A stretch of 41,510 bases of DNA from Gammaproteobacteria bacterium (lineage in GTDB: Bacteria; Pseudomonadota; Gammaproteobacteria; Pseudomonadales; Pseudohongiellaceae), in assembly GCA_026710425.1 (NCBI GenBank), contig JAPORB010000071.1, forward strand, positions 1-41,510, read 5' to 3'. The notes beneath the pieces were generated by a model, which was not told where the DNA came from, did not search any database, and worked only from the letters and a program-made list of their open reading frames with translations. Positions 8,426 through 16,145 of this stretch are shown piece after piece. Each line of letters starts with the position of its first letter. Positions within the stretch are counted from its first letter, which is position 1. Position numbers and translations under genes: made by a program.

Positions 8426-9667
8426 CTACTTATAACTGGAAAAAACAAGGCTACCGTTGGTGCCCCCGAAACCAAAGGAATTGGTCAGAACCACATCGAT
8501 CTGCTTTTCTCTGGCAGTCTGTGGAACATAGTCTAGGTCACACTCCTCATCCACATTATCCAGATTGATGGTGGGAGGGACAATCTGATCTTTCAGGGCC
8601 AAGACCGAAATAATCGCTTCAGCAGCCCCGGCAGCACCAAGCAAGTGCCCCATCATCGACTTGCTGGAACTCACACACAATTCATGGGCATGACTGCCAA
8701 ACACTGATTTGATTGCCTGTGTCTCGGCCACATCACCTGCCCGAGTTGAGGTACCATGGGCATTGATGTAGGTCACAGCTTTCGGATCCATCCCGGCACT
8801 TGACAGTGCATTACGCATGCAAAGCACAGCACCCTCCCCGCCTGGCGATGGCGAGGTAACATGGTGAGCATCACCGCTCATGCCAAATCCGCTCAGGCTG
8901 GCATAGATTTCCGCACTGCGTCTACGCGCATGCCCTTCTTCCTCCAGCACCATGACTGCCGCACCATCGCTAAGGACAAATCCATCGCGGTCCCTATCCC
9001 AAGGTCGACTGGCTCGCTCAGGCTCGTCATTTCTGGTGGACAGTGCGCGGGCGGCACAAAAGCCACCCAGCCCCACACGGGTAGTAGCCATTTCAGCCCC
9101 TCCGACCAGCATTACATCAGCCTGGTTGCTGGCAATCAGATTGGCCCCCAGCCCGATATTATGTGTCCCGGTGGTACAGGCTGTGACCACGGCGATATTG
9201 GGTCCCCTTAACCCATATCTCATGGATAAATTTCCTGAAATCATATTGATGATTGAACCTGGCACAAAAAAAGGACTGACCCGACGCGGCCCAGAATCCC
9301 TAATGATGAGGCTGGTTTCTTCGATTTTTGCTATGCCGCCAATACCAGAGCCAACCGCCACGCCAACTCTGTCACAATCAAGCCGACCTTCATCAAGTCC
9401 CGCATCTTCAAAGGCTTGGACACCAGCTGCAATGCCATAGTGCACAAAGGTATCCATCTGCCTTTTTTCTTTGGGTTCCAGATACGGACTCAGATCTAGA
9501 TTTTCGATGGACCCGCCAAAGCGCGTGCTAAAGCCAGAGGCATCAAAAGATGTGATCGGTCTAATACCACTCCGGCCCTGGCAGATGCCAGACCAGGAAG
9601 TAGCCACATCATTTCCAAGCGGAGTGAGTAGACCCAGTCCGGTAACCACAACTCTTCGACCATTCAC
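8426..9667 (-). CDS. fabF: beta-ketoacyl-ACP synthase II
   Basis: Condenses malonyl-ACP with growing acyl-ACP in fatty-acid elongation and is important for the cis-vaccenate branch. 413 aa, the normal length. The catalytic triad is complete: C164 in TACTTGTH, H304 in NAHGTSTRAGD and H341 in KSMMGHLLGAAGA. Start is GTG at 9667 with AGGAAA about 9 nt upstream. It lies 122 bp downstream of acpP, in the usual acpP-fabF order. Confidence 0.96.
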   Translation of the reverse strand: MNGRRVVVTGLGLLTPLGNDVATSWSGICQGRSGIRPITSFDASGFSTRFGGSIENLDLSPYLEPKEKRQMDTFVHYGIAAGVQAFEDAGLDEGRLDCDRVGVAVGSGIGGIAKIEETSLIIRDSGPRRVSPFFVPGSIINMISGNLSMRYGLRGPNIAVVTACTTGTHNIGLGANLIASNQADVMLVGGAEMATTRVGLGGFCAARALSTRNDEPERASRPWDRDRDGFVLSDGAAVMVLEEEGHARRRSAEIYASLSGFGMSGDAHHVTSPSPGGEGAVLCMRNALSSAGMDPKAVTYINAHGTSTRAGDVAETQAIKSVFGSHAHELCVSSSKSMMGHLLGAAGAAEAIISVLALKDQIVPPTINLDNVDEECDLDYVPQTAREKQIDVVLTNSFGFGGTNGSLVFSSYK

Positions 9668-9789
9668 AATAATGTTTCCTGGCTAGCTGGTTGCCTGGGC
9701 CATGCCCTGCATGGTCGAAGCTACCCCTTGGTAAGAGTAACTTCGTCAGCAGTCACATGAACCGGATTAACTGGTTAAGGTAGGGGTGG

Positions 9790-10023
9790 TTACAGGTGCT
9801 CGTTAATATAATTAATAGCGAGTTGGACTGTGGTAATCTTCTCGGCTTCCTCATCAGGAATTTCGGTCTCAAACTCTTCTTCAAGTGCCATAACCAATTC
9901 GACGGTATCAAGTGAATCAGCACCTAAATCCTCAACGAAAGAAGCGGAAGGTTTGACCTGATCTTCTGTTACACCGAGTTGTTCGCAGACGATCTTACTA
10001 ACGCGCTCTTCAATGCTACTCAT
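9790..10023 (-). CDS. acpP: acyl carrier protein
   Basis: Small acidic carrier (77 aa) that holds fatty acyl chains on a phosphopantetheine arm. The attachment serine is S37 in [13 protein letters not shown] strong ribosome binding site with two AGGAG-like pieces precedes the ATG. It lies between fabG and fabF as in most proteobacteria. Its 195-bp upstream gap contains a short hairpin (10054-10073), fitting separate control of this highly expressed gene. Confidence 0.98.
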   Translation of the reverse strand: MSSIEERVSKIVCEQLGVTEDQVKPSASFVEDLGADSLDTVELVMALEEEFETEIPDEEAEKITTVQLAINYINEHL

Positions 10024-10053
10024 ATCTACTCCTTGCTCCTAAATCTTTTTTAT

Positions 10054-10073
10054 AAGGGCTTGTTTTAGCCCTT
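10054..10073 (-). promoter_or_regulatory. hairpin in the fabG-acpP gap, upstream of acpP
   Basis: Seven-base arms AAGGGCT and AGCCCTT with a 6-nt loop, ending about 30 nt before the acpP ATG. On the minus strand it is followed by ATAAAAAAG rather than a run of T, so it is not a good terminator. It could stabilise or process the acpP end of the transcript. Confidence 0.4.
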
Positions 10074-10218
10074 CCTCAAATGACTGTTGTATCAGCTTTA
10101 CACCAGCGGATTGGTAGTGCGATTCTACTCCTATTTGCGGTCATTGTAATCTTTAATTTCCTTTTCAAGTGTATAAAAATCAATCAGCCTGCGCTATCTA
10201 TGACCTGAATTATGGAAC

Positions 10219-10962
10219 TCAGCCCATATGCATGCCACCATTCACATGCACAGTTTCTCCAGTAATATAGGCTCCTTGTTCTGAAACCAGAAAGGCTACC
10301 ACAGCGGCCACTTCTTCTGGCCGCCCCAGCCTGCCGAGCGGGATCTGTGCCAGTATGGCCTGTTGCTGAGCTTCCGGTAGTGCTCGGGTCATGTCTGTTT
10401 CAATGAAGCCCGGTGCCACAGTATTCACAGTAATACCCCTAGAACCTATTTCTTGGGCCAATGAACGGGTAAATCCCTCTATACCGGCTTTTGATGCGGC
10501 ATAGTTAGTTTGCCCTGCGTTGCCTGAGGAGGCCACTACAGAGCTAATATTCACAATACGACCGTTACGTGCTTTTGTCATTGCCCGCAAACAAGCCTTG
10601 GACAGCCGGTACATTGAACTGAGATTGGTATTTATTACATCTTCCCACTCTTGGACCTTCATGCGCATCAACAGATTGTCCCGAGTTATGCCTGCGTTGT
10701 TGACCAAAATGGTTGGCGGGCCATGTTCAACTTCAACATCCGCCAGCATGGCACTGACTGAGTCATCATCACTGACATCAACAACTCTGCCCGAACCGGA
10801 GATTCCGACCTTCGCAAGATAGCCGGAAATGACCTCTGCTCCGGCATCAGTTGTTGCTGTGCCTACCACAATCAGCCCCAACCCACCCAATGCCTCAGCA
10901 ATAGCCCTGCCAATTCCACGGCTAGCACCAGTGACTAGTGCTATGGATGCCCCATCAATCAC
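10219..10962 (-). CDS. fabG: 3-oxoacyl-ACP reductase
   Basis: NADPH-dependent reduction of 3-oxoacyl-ACP in each round of fatty-acid elongation. Short-chain dehydrogenase fold: TGASRGIG (11-18, cofactor binding), NNAG (88-91), and the catalytic S141, Y154 and K158 in NISSV and NYAASK. The frame can be opened from a TTG at 11004, but that adds 14 residues not seen in the family and has no ribosome binding site. The GTG at 10962, with AGCGGGA upstream, gives 247 aa, close to the usual 244. It lies between fabD and acpP. Confidence 0.95.
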   Translation of the reverse strand: MIDGASIALVTGASRGIGRAIAEALGGLGLIVVGTATTDAGAEVISGYLAKVGISGSGRVVDVSDDDSVSAMLADVEVEHGPPTILVNNAGITRDNLLMRMKVQEWEDVINTNLSSMYRLSKACLRAMTKARNGRIVNISSVVASSGNAGQTNYAASKAGIEGFTRSLAQEIGSRGITVNTVAPGFIETDMTRALPEAQQQAILAQIPLGRLGRPEEVAAVVAFLVSEQGAYITGETVHVNGGMHMG

Positions 10963-11118
10963 GATTTTCCCGCTTCTCTTCTTGCTAATTTCTTCACCAG
11001 GCAACGATACCGTTTACAGCTACAAATAAAATTCTATCTGATTCCATTCTCAGTAGTCTTGAATACCATCATTGCCCTTGAGTAAAGTGTATGTAGAGTT
11101 TGTGGTCCACCATTTTGA

Positions 11119-12057
11119 TCAGTTTGACAGCTCAGTTAAAGCACTCTCAAACGCCGCTAGCGTATCACTTGTAACAACGGTGAGACCGGGGTCAATGCGT
11201 CTGATCAATCCACAGAGCACCTTGCCTGGACCACACTCCACAAAATGACTGACCCCTGTGTCGGCCATTACTCGCACACAATCTACCCAGCGCACTGGAG
11301 AGTCAAGCTGTTTAACCAGATTCTGCTTGATAGCTGCAGTCTCAGTAGTGATCTCCGCCGTAGCGTTTGGCACCACTGCGATGGTGGGCTCGTGCAGTCC
11401 GACACTCTCAAGCACGGCTTGCAACTGCCTGGCAGCTGGCTTCATCAGGGCGCAATGGGAAGGGACGCTTACATTCAGGGGTAAGGCACGCTTGGCCCCT
11501 GCATCCTTGCATAATTGCATAGCCTTCTCCACTGCCTTGTGCTCCCCGGCGATAACAGTCTGTTCCGGTGAGTTCAGGTTTGCTGCCGATACCGTACCCA
11601 ATGCAGATGCCTCATCACAGATCTCAATAATTCTGGTACTCTCCAAGCCAACAATAGCCGCCATCTTGCCATCACTGTCTTTGACAGCTGATTGCATGAA
11701 TTTGCCACGCTCATGGACCAGTTTGACTGCTGTCGCAAAATCCAGGACTTCCGCAGACACCAAAGCCGTGTATTCACCTAGGCTATGGCCGGCAACAATT
11801 GCGGGCCTGGCACCTCCCGCCTCTTGCCATACGCGCATAATGGCCACAGAGGCGGTAAGCAGGACTGGCTGTGTAATGGCTGTCTGGTTTAGCTGATCCT
11901 CAGGATTGTGCTGCGCAATATCCCATAAATCCAAACCCAACACATCGGAGGCAGCGGCAAATGTCTCAAGGATTAAGGAGTAACGATGCGCCAATTCCAA
12001 CAGCATACCCTGCTTTTGAGAACCTTGGCCCGGAAAAACGAATCCTATCCCTGACAT
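11119..12057 (-). CDS. fabD: malonyl-CoA:ACP transacylase
   Basis: Moves the malonyl group from CoA to ACP to supply fatty-acid synthesis. Start chosen at the ATG at 12057 (MSGIGFVFPGQGSQ), which gives 312 aa against about 309 in E. coli; the longer open frame to 12168 overlaps plsX and has no family support. Catalytic serine S92 in GHSLGEY and H201 in VPSHCALM. It follows plsX directly with a 67-bp gap; fabH, which lies between them in E. coli, is absent, as in Pseudomonas. Confidence 0.96.
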   Translation of the reverse strand: MSGIGFVFPGQGSQKQGMLLELAHRYSLILETFAAASDVLGLDLWDIAQHNPEDQLNQTAITQPVLLTASVAIMRVWQEAGGARPAIVAGHSLGEYTALVSAEVLDFATAVKLVHERGKFMQSAVKDSDGKMAAIVGLESTRIIEICDEASALGTVSAANLNSPEQTVIAGEHKAVEKAMQLCKDAGAKRALPLNVSVPSHCALMKPAARQLQAVLESVGLHEPTIAVVPNATAEITTETAAIKQNLVKQLDSPVRWVDCVRVMADTGVSHFVECGPGKVLCGLIRRIDPGLTVVTSDTLAAFESALTELSN

Positions 12058-12124
12058 ATGCTTACTACCTGCCTGCCCTTTACTGATTGATTTTGTGCCT
12101 GAGGTAGCTGAAACAATTTCAATT

Positions 12125-13201
12125 TTAACCCAAAACAGGGGCAGGCCTGCCCTGCATGATGTTTGCAACTCGATCAGCTATCAGCTGCGGAATAGCGTTA
12201 TCCACTTCATGTATTGCCTGTTGAATGGCATAGAAAAATCCCTCACTGGTGGCGTTGCCATGGCTTTTGATAACACTACCCTGCAAACCTAGCAGGCTCG
12301 CACCATTAAATCGTTGGGGGTTAATCTGGGATGACAGACGTAATGATATGGCCTCTTCAGAGCAATCATTAGAGGCAAGTGAGATGCACGGTAAATTTAC
12401 ATCGACTTGCATGGAGACTGGAGGCATGTCCTCCTGTTTGGGCCGTAGGAGTTTCTTCACCACATTGGCAACACCAGCACTCGATTTGATAATTACATTC
12501 CCGACAAAGCCATCACAAACAACTACATCGGCGGCCCCTTCGAACAATTCATTGGCTTCAATGAATCCAGCATAGTCTAGCGCGGGACTATCCATCATCA
12601 AGGCTGCTGCTTCCTGAACTGCCGCTGTTCCTTTATGTAGTTCGGCCCCGATATTGAGTAATCCCACCGACACGGGCTGTCCCTCTAACGCTTCGGCCAA
12701 CACCATTCCCATCACTGCGAATTCGAACAATTGAGGGCCATCACATTCAGGATTGGCTCCCACATCAAGCAGAAACGTTTGCCGTGAAGTTCCCGGCAAG
12801 GTTGCCACAATGGCGGGCTTACGAATGCCGGGCAAAGTTTTCAGCAGATGTCTGCCTGTTAGCAGCAACGCCCCAGTGTTGCCAGCGCTCACCATTGCCT
12901 GGGCTTTCCCATCCTTAACCAGTTCAATGGCCTTGAACATGGAAGACTGTCGCCCCTTCCGCAAAACCTGCGCTGGCTTGTCATCATCAAACACCGCATC
13001 CTTGGTATGTATGATGCTTATGCGGGCTAGCAAGGCTTCCGGAACATGCTTCAATCCATCCTGCATGCACCGTTCATTACCGATCAGCATTAAGCCGAGA
13101 TCCGGGTCCTGACGCAATGCTTCAACACAGGCAGGGAGTGTCATCTCCACACCCCCGTCGCCCCCCATGGCATCAATGGCTATGCATTTGGCAACATTCA
13201 A
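12125..13201 (-). CDS. plsX: phosphate acyltransferase PlsX
   Basis: Makes acyl-phosphate from acyl-ACP for the PlsY acyltransferase at the start of phospholipid synthesis. 358 aa with the conserved N-terminal IAIDAMGGDGG, the internal SAGNTGALL, and GVGANPEC-like LDVGANPECD segments. The start codon appears to be TTG at 13201, only 2 nt after the rpmF stop and without a clear ribosome binding site, so translation probably depends on coupling to rpmF. Confidence 0.94.
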   Translation of the reverse strand: MNVAKCIAIDAMGGDGGVEMTLPACVEALRQDPDLGLMLIGNERCMQDGLKHVPEALLARISIIHTKDAVFDDDKPAQVLRKGRQSSMFKAIELVKDGKAQAMVSAGNTGALLLTGRHLLKTLPGIRKPAIVATLPGTSRQTFLLDVGANPECDGPQLFEFAVMGMVLAEALEGQPVSVGLLNIGAELHKGTAAVQEAAALMMDSPALDYAGFIEANELFEGAADVVVCDGFVGNVIIKSSAGVANVVKKLLRPKQEDMPPVSMQVDVNLPCISLASNDCSEEAISLRLSSQINPQRFNGASLLGLQGSVIKSHGNATSEGFFYAIQQAIHEVDNAIPQLIADRVANIMQGRPAPVLG

Positions 13202-13203
13202 GG

Positions 13204-13380
13204 TTAGTTGTTGCTACCCACGACTTTGTTGCCTTTATAAAAGCCATCCTTAGTCACGTGATGACGGCGGTGGAACTCACCAGAAATTTGGTCTTGAGAC
13301 AGAGTGGGCCCTGCCAATGAGTCGTGAGTCCGGCGTTTATTCCGTTTGGAACGGGTCACTTTGTTCTGTTGAACTGCCAT
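13204..13380 (-). CDS. rpmF: 50S ribosomal protein L32
   Basis: A 58-aa basic protein beginning [17 protein letters not shown] and including [14 protein letters not shown], the recognisable L32 signature (family: MAVQQNKKSRSRR, then HHVT-DGYY-G). It is a component of the large ribosomal subunit. It lies between yceD and plsX in the conserved order yceD-rpmF-plsX. Zinc-binding cysteines found in some L32 versions are absent, as in the gammaproteobacterial type. Confidence 0.97.
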   Translation of the reverse strand: MAVQQNKVTRSKRNKRRTHDSLAGPTLSQDQISGEFHRRHHVTKDGFYKGNKVVGSNN

Positions 13381-13533
13381 GTTGCGATCTCCTGTAAAAA
13401 TATTTTGAAAATGTCTTAAATTCGGATAAAAGTGGATAAGTTGTATTTAATTTTCATGAGCTTTTCCGCTAGGGCCCGTTCGTATCGGTGCATATATTTG
13501 CAGCTATGCTTTCTATATTCAGTCTAATTCTGT

Positions 13534-14073
13534 CTAGCGGGTATTCTTCATCAGTTTACCGAGTGTCGCAAAGGGCTTGGTTGTTGCAACCTTCTGATTG
13601 AGAAAATTGAGATCACTCTCTGGTGCTGGTCGATACTCCAGTTTGACGATACATGCCTCGTCTTCACAGACATTGACAATGGGCAGTGCCAGCATCAACT
13701 GTTCCTCCACCAGCTTAGCTAATGGCAACCGAAGCCCATCACAGATCCAAGGGTCCCATTCCGGGTCAAGATCGACCATTTGATCTTCAGATTCCAGCAA
13801 AGCCAGACGAATGCTGTCCCTGATGTTCAGCTGAACTGGCTGTAGACATCGTTGGCAGAGCATATCGGCAGTAGCTGATACTTCGCCACTAATTTCTCGG
13901 TGGCCCGATCTTGCTTTGGCAAAACTCAAGTTGGCATGAATGCTTGCCCGATCGCTAGCCAACAGTTGTCGAAAGCGAAGCATTCGATCCAGACTGACCG
14001 TGCCGCCAATTTCGGCTTCTTGTGAGAAGACCTGGCGTACATTAACGTAGACTGGCAACTGTGCCGTTGTCAT
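13534..14073 (-). CDS. yceD: YceD/DUF177 family, large ribosomal RNA subunit accumulation protein
   Basis: 179-aa DUF177 protein, which in bacteria and plastids is needed for normal 23S rRNA accumulation. Conserved features: the cysteine pair in MLCQRCLQPV (residues 91-100), the acidic stretch around DLDPEWDPW, VEEQLMLALPIVNVC, and the C-terminal FATLGKL. It is the first gene of the yceD-rpmF-plsX block. No ribosome binding site precedes the ATG; a strong promoter ends 10 nt before it, suggesting a leaderless mRNA. Confidence 0.93.
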   Translation of the reverse strand: MTTAQLPVYVNVRQVFSQEAEIGGTVSLDRMLRFRQLLASDRASIHANLSFAKARSGHREISGEVSATADMLCQRCLQPVQLNIRDSIRLALLESEDQMVDLDPEWDPWICDGLRLPLAKLVEEQLMLALPIVNVCEDEACIVKLEYRPAPESDLNFLNQKVATTKPFATLGKLMKNTR

Positions 14074-14082
14074 AGGGTCGCA

Positions 14083-14111
14083 ATTTTAGGGATATTAAAT
14101 TCATCTGTCAA
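14083..14111 (-). promoter_or_regulatory. sigma-70 promoter for yceD-rpmF-plsX, almost abutting the yceD ATG
   Basis: On the minus strand TTGACA (14106-14111), a 17-nt spacer and TAAAAT (14083-14088). The -35 box is perfect, the -10 differs at one place, and spacing is ideal. Only 10 nt separate the -10 box from the yceD ATG, so the expected RNA start is within about 4 nt of that codon. Confidence 0.75.
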
Positions 14112-14166
14112 AGCAAATAGGTTGGTATTATTAACTTTAACTATAAATCTTAATCTTTTGAAATTA

Positions 14167-15108
14167 TTAATTTTTAATTGAATTAAGCAGTTTAACCAGG
14201 TGTTCATGTAATGGTGCCTCAACTACGATTAGTTGGTCGCTGAAAGGTTTCTTGAAGGCAATACGCAGTGCATGCAGGCACAGCGATTTATAGTGCAACA
14301 ACTGTTTTGGTGCTCTTTCATGTCCAGCCCGATATTTGGTATCTCCAACAATGGAATGCTTGCTTACCTGACAGTGCACCCGGATCTGGTGGGTTCGACC
14401 AGTTTTAGGTGAAGCTTGGATCAGAGTAGCCTGCTGATACCGTTGCTGGACTACGATTCGAGTCACTGACTTTTTCCCATCCCTATCTACTCGCACCATC
14501 CGCTCTCCTGAACTGAGAATGTTTTTTTGCAAGGGTGCTACCACCTCATGCAAATCTCCTGGCCACTGCCCAAAAACCAGTGCCAGATAGTCCTTCTTTA
14601 CAGAAGTATTCTTTAGTTGTGCCTGTAAGTCCCTTAAAAAGTTCAGGTTTTTGCATAAAACCAGACAGCCTGAGGTATCACGATCCAATCTGTGGACCAG
14701 TTCAGTATCTTGCCACTGAGGCTTAATCTGGCGTATTGCCTCTATAAGGCCCAGACGAATGCCTGAGCCACCATGTACGGCGATGCCTGCCGGTTTATTA
14801 ATAATCAGCAGGTTTTCGTCTTCATGAAGTACGCTGCGCTCAATTAATTCACAGAGTCCGGATCCTGGCTTTGGTGGGATGTCGTGCTGCATCGGCTCAT
14901 GGGGCGGAATACGCACCATATCCCCCTTATTAAGCCTGGTATTGGGTTTAGAGCGCTTTTTGTTGATTCTGACTTCACCACGCCTGATCAAGCGGTAGAC
15001 GCGGGAACGAGGCAATCCCTTCAGATGCCGGAATAGAAAATTATCCAGCCGTTGGCCGTAGTGGGCTGGTTCAATACAAACGAACTGTACTTGGTTGTGC
15101 TTTAACAA
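14167..15108 (-). CDS. rluC: 23S rRNA pseudouridine synthase RluC
   Basis: Forms pseudouridines at three sites in 23S rRNA (955, 2504 and 2580 in E. coli). N-terminal S4 RNA-binding domain (about 17-80, including SRVYRLIRRGEVRINKKR), then the synthase domain with the catalytic aspartate in HRLDRDTSGCLVL and the conserved RTHQIRVH. 313 aa, near the E. coli length (319). No ATG is available for the conserved N-terminus; TTG at 15108 fits best. In E. coli it is divergent from rne; here rne is missing and the upstream 190 bp have no gene. Confidence 0.94.
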   Translation of the reverse strand: MLKHNQVQFVCIEPAHYGQRLDNFLFRHLKGLPRSRVYRLIRRGEVRINKKRSKPNTRLNKGDMVRIPPHEPMQHDIPPKPGSGLCELIERSVLHEDENLLIINKPAGIAVHGGSGIRLGLIEAIRQIKPQWQDTELVHRLDRDTSGCLVLCKNLNFLRDLQAQLKNTSVKKDYLALVFGQWPGDLHEVVAPLQKNILSSGERMVRVDRDGKKSVTRIVVQQRYQQATLIQASPKTGRTHQIRVHCQVSKHSIVGDTKYRAGHERAPKQLLHYKSLCLHALRIAFKKPFSDQLIVVEAPLHEHLVKLLNSIKN

Positions 15109-15296
15109 AATATGCCGCGACTTAATAAAATTGAAAGAAATGTTAAGGACTGACCTCGTATTTTAACTAGAATTAGAACTCCATATCTGTGCAGGAAGAG
15201 ATCAAAAATTAGTTATTACCAGTACACAACATATTGGGGAAGTCAAGTTGGAGCACTTCTCATAGCTGAATTTTAATAATTGAAAATAGCTATAAT

Positions 15297-15554
15297 TCAG
15301 TAACTTACTGAAAACACCTCAAAATAACAAGAAATGATGATGGTATTAATGCTAGTGCTTTCAGCTGGGTTAATTCTATTAAAGATTTCACCCCTATCGG
15401 CAATCTCGACATAGGTTAAGTCGATATCTATAGAGCCTAGGCATAAGCATGAAGAGGTTTATTGCTGTACCGCCAATAAAAAAGCATTTCTCATTGGAAA
15501 CCTTTGGTAAAACATCTAACAGCAACCTTACCTGTTTTTTTATGCGTTATTCAT
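15297..15554 (-). pseudogene. broken abiEii-type nucleotidyltransferase toxin gene
   Basis: Three frames placed in series read as the N-terminus of an AbiEii/AbiGii toxin (PF08843). ATG at 15554 gives MNNA, then a frameshift into QVRLLLDVLPKV and KCFFIGGTAINLFMLMPR (the GG nucleotide-binding signature). Apparent loss of two bases in a CT repeat shifts the frame again into SIDIDLTYVEIADRGE, which contains the catalytic DID. Similarity stops by about 15355 and the frame ends at 15297, so most of the protein (normally about 250-300 aa) is gone. In intact type IV systems this enzyme arrests growth and AbiEi represses its expression. The ATG overlaps the stop of the upstream frame as ATGA, the usual coupling of abiEi and abiEii. 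Confidence 0.85.
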
Positions 15555-15883
15555 AATGTTGCATCCAATTCCCTTAGAACCGTTATCTGATATTTGGAGA
15601 CATTTGCCCTACCGTTCACAAAGTTGCTTTTTCCTGAACCCAAATCAACCATATCCTGAATGACATAGCCGAGCCAATCATAACCAGCTCTTTTTGCCAA
15701 ATACAAAAAAGGCGTTTTACTTTTATTGAGGAAGTCGGAAATTGAACACAATTTGGTGGGAATTACTCCTATTTTGGCCACAGCATAAATCCCTACAGTA
15801 ATGACAACCCCTGCTTCTCTTGCCAATCTATAATATAATTTCAGATGTTCTGATCTTGAGTATTTTCTTTCTGCTAACGTCAT
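15551..15883 (-). pseudogene. chimeric frame: MITE-encoded start joined to a repeat block and an AbiEi antitoxin C-terminus
   Basis: An open frame of 110 codons made of three parts. Residues 1-16 ([16 protein letters not shown]) are encoded by the MITE at 15838-16098. Residues 31-54 come from the 74-bp repeat also found at 132-205. Residues about 57-110, with FLYLAKRAGYDWL, VDLGSGK and KYQITVLRELD, match the end of AbiEi-family antitoxins (family pattern FLYLAEKAGH-WL, VDLGSGKR, KYKITVPKEL). The DNA-binding N-terminal domain and most of the middle are missing, so antitoxin activity is unlikely, although the frame is open. It overlaps the broken abiEii gene by ATGA. Confidence 0.7.
15721..15794 (+). 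repeat. 74-bp dispersed repeat, copy 2
   Basis: Partner of 132-205 (about 82% identical, no gaps). It lies inside the chimeric frame of 15551-15883 and encodes its residues 31-54 on the minus strand. Confidence 0.6.
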
Positions 15884-16098
15884 GACAGCTTCAAACCAAA
15901 TTTCGTCTATCTTCAGGCAGTTAGTAAGCCGTGTGAAGCAAGATTGCCAGTCGAGAAACTGTCATGGTTAATTAGCAGGAATTAGCAATGATAGCATCTA
16001 CAAAAATCTCGGTAATCATTCATAGCTATATGATATTAAAGTAAGTATTCAGAACTTCACTGCTGTCGAACAGCTATTGAGGTCAGGACATCTGAACC
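15838..16098. mobile_element. 261-bp MITE-like element, copy A (upstream of argS)
   Basis: Same length as, and about 90% identical to (25 differences in 261), the element at 30314-30574. Ends are imperfect inverted repeats: left ATTTCAGATGTTCTGATC, right read inward GGTTCAGATGTCCTGACC. TA flanks both ends (15836-15837 and 16099-16100), the target duplication typical of IS630/Tc1-mariner elements. It encodes no transposase. Inside are TGTCATGACA and CTGTCATGG pieces and an A+T-rich stretch that could hold promoters. It supplies the first 16 codons of the leftward chimeric frame and lies 45 bp before argS, so it may also affect argS transcription. Confidence 0.85.
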
Positions 16099-16145
16099 TA
16101 TGGAATATCCACTAATAATTATTATTAAGCTCTTAATGGTTTGTA

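Noticed and set aside
10140..10200. Separate acpP promoter (TTGAAA and TACAAT)
   Set aside because: The boxes are only 14 nt apart, outside the normal range.
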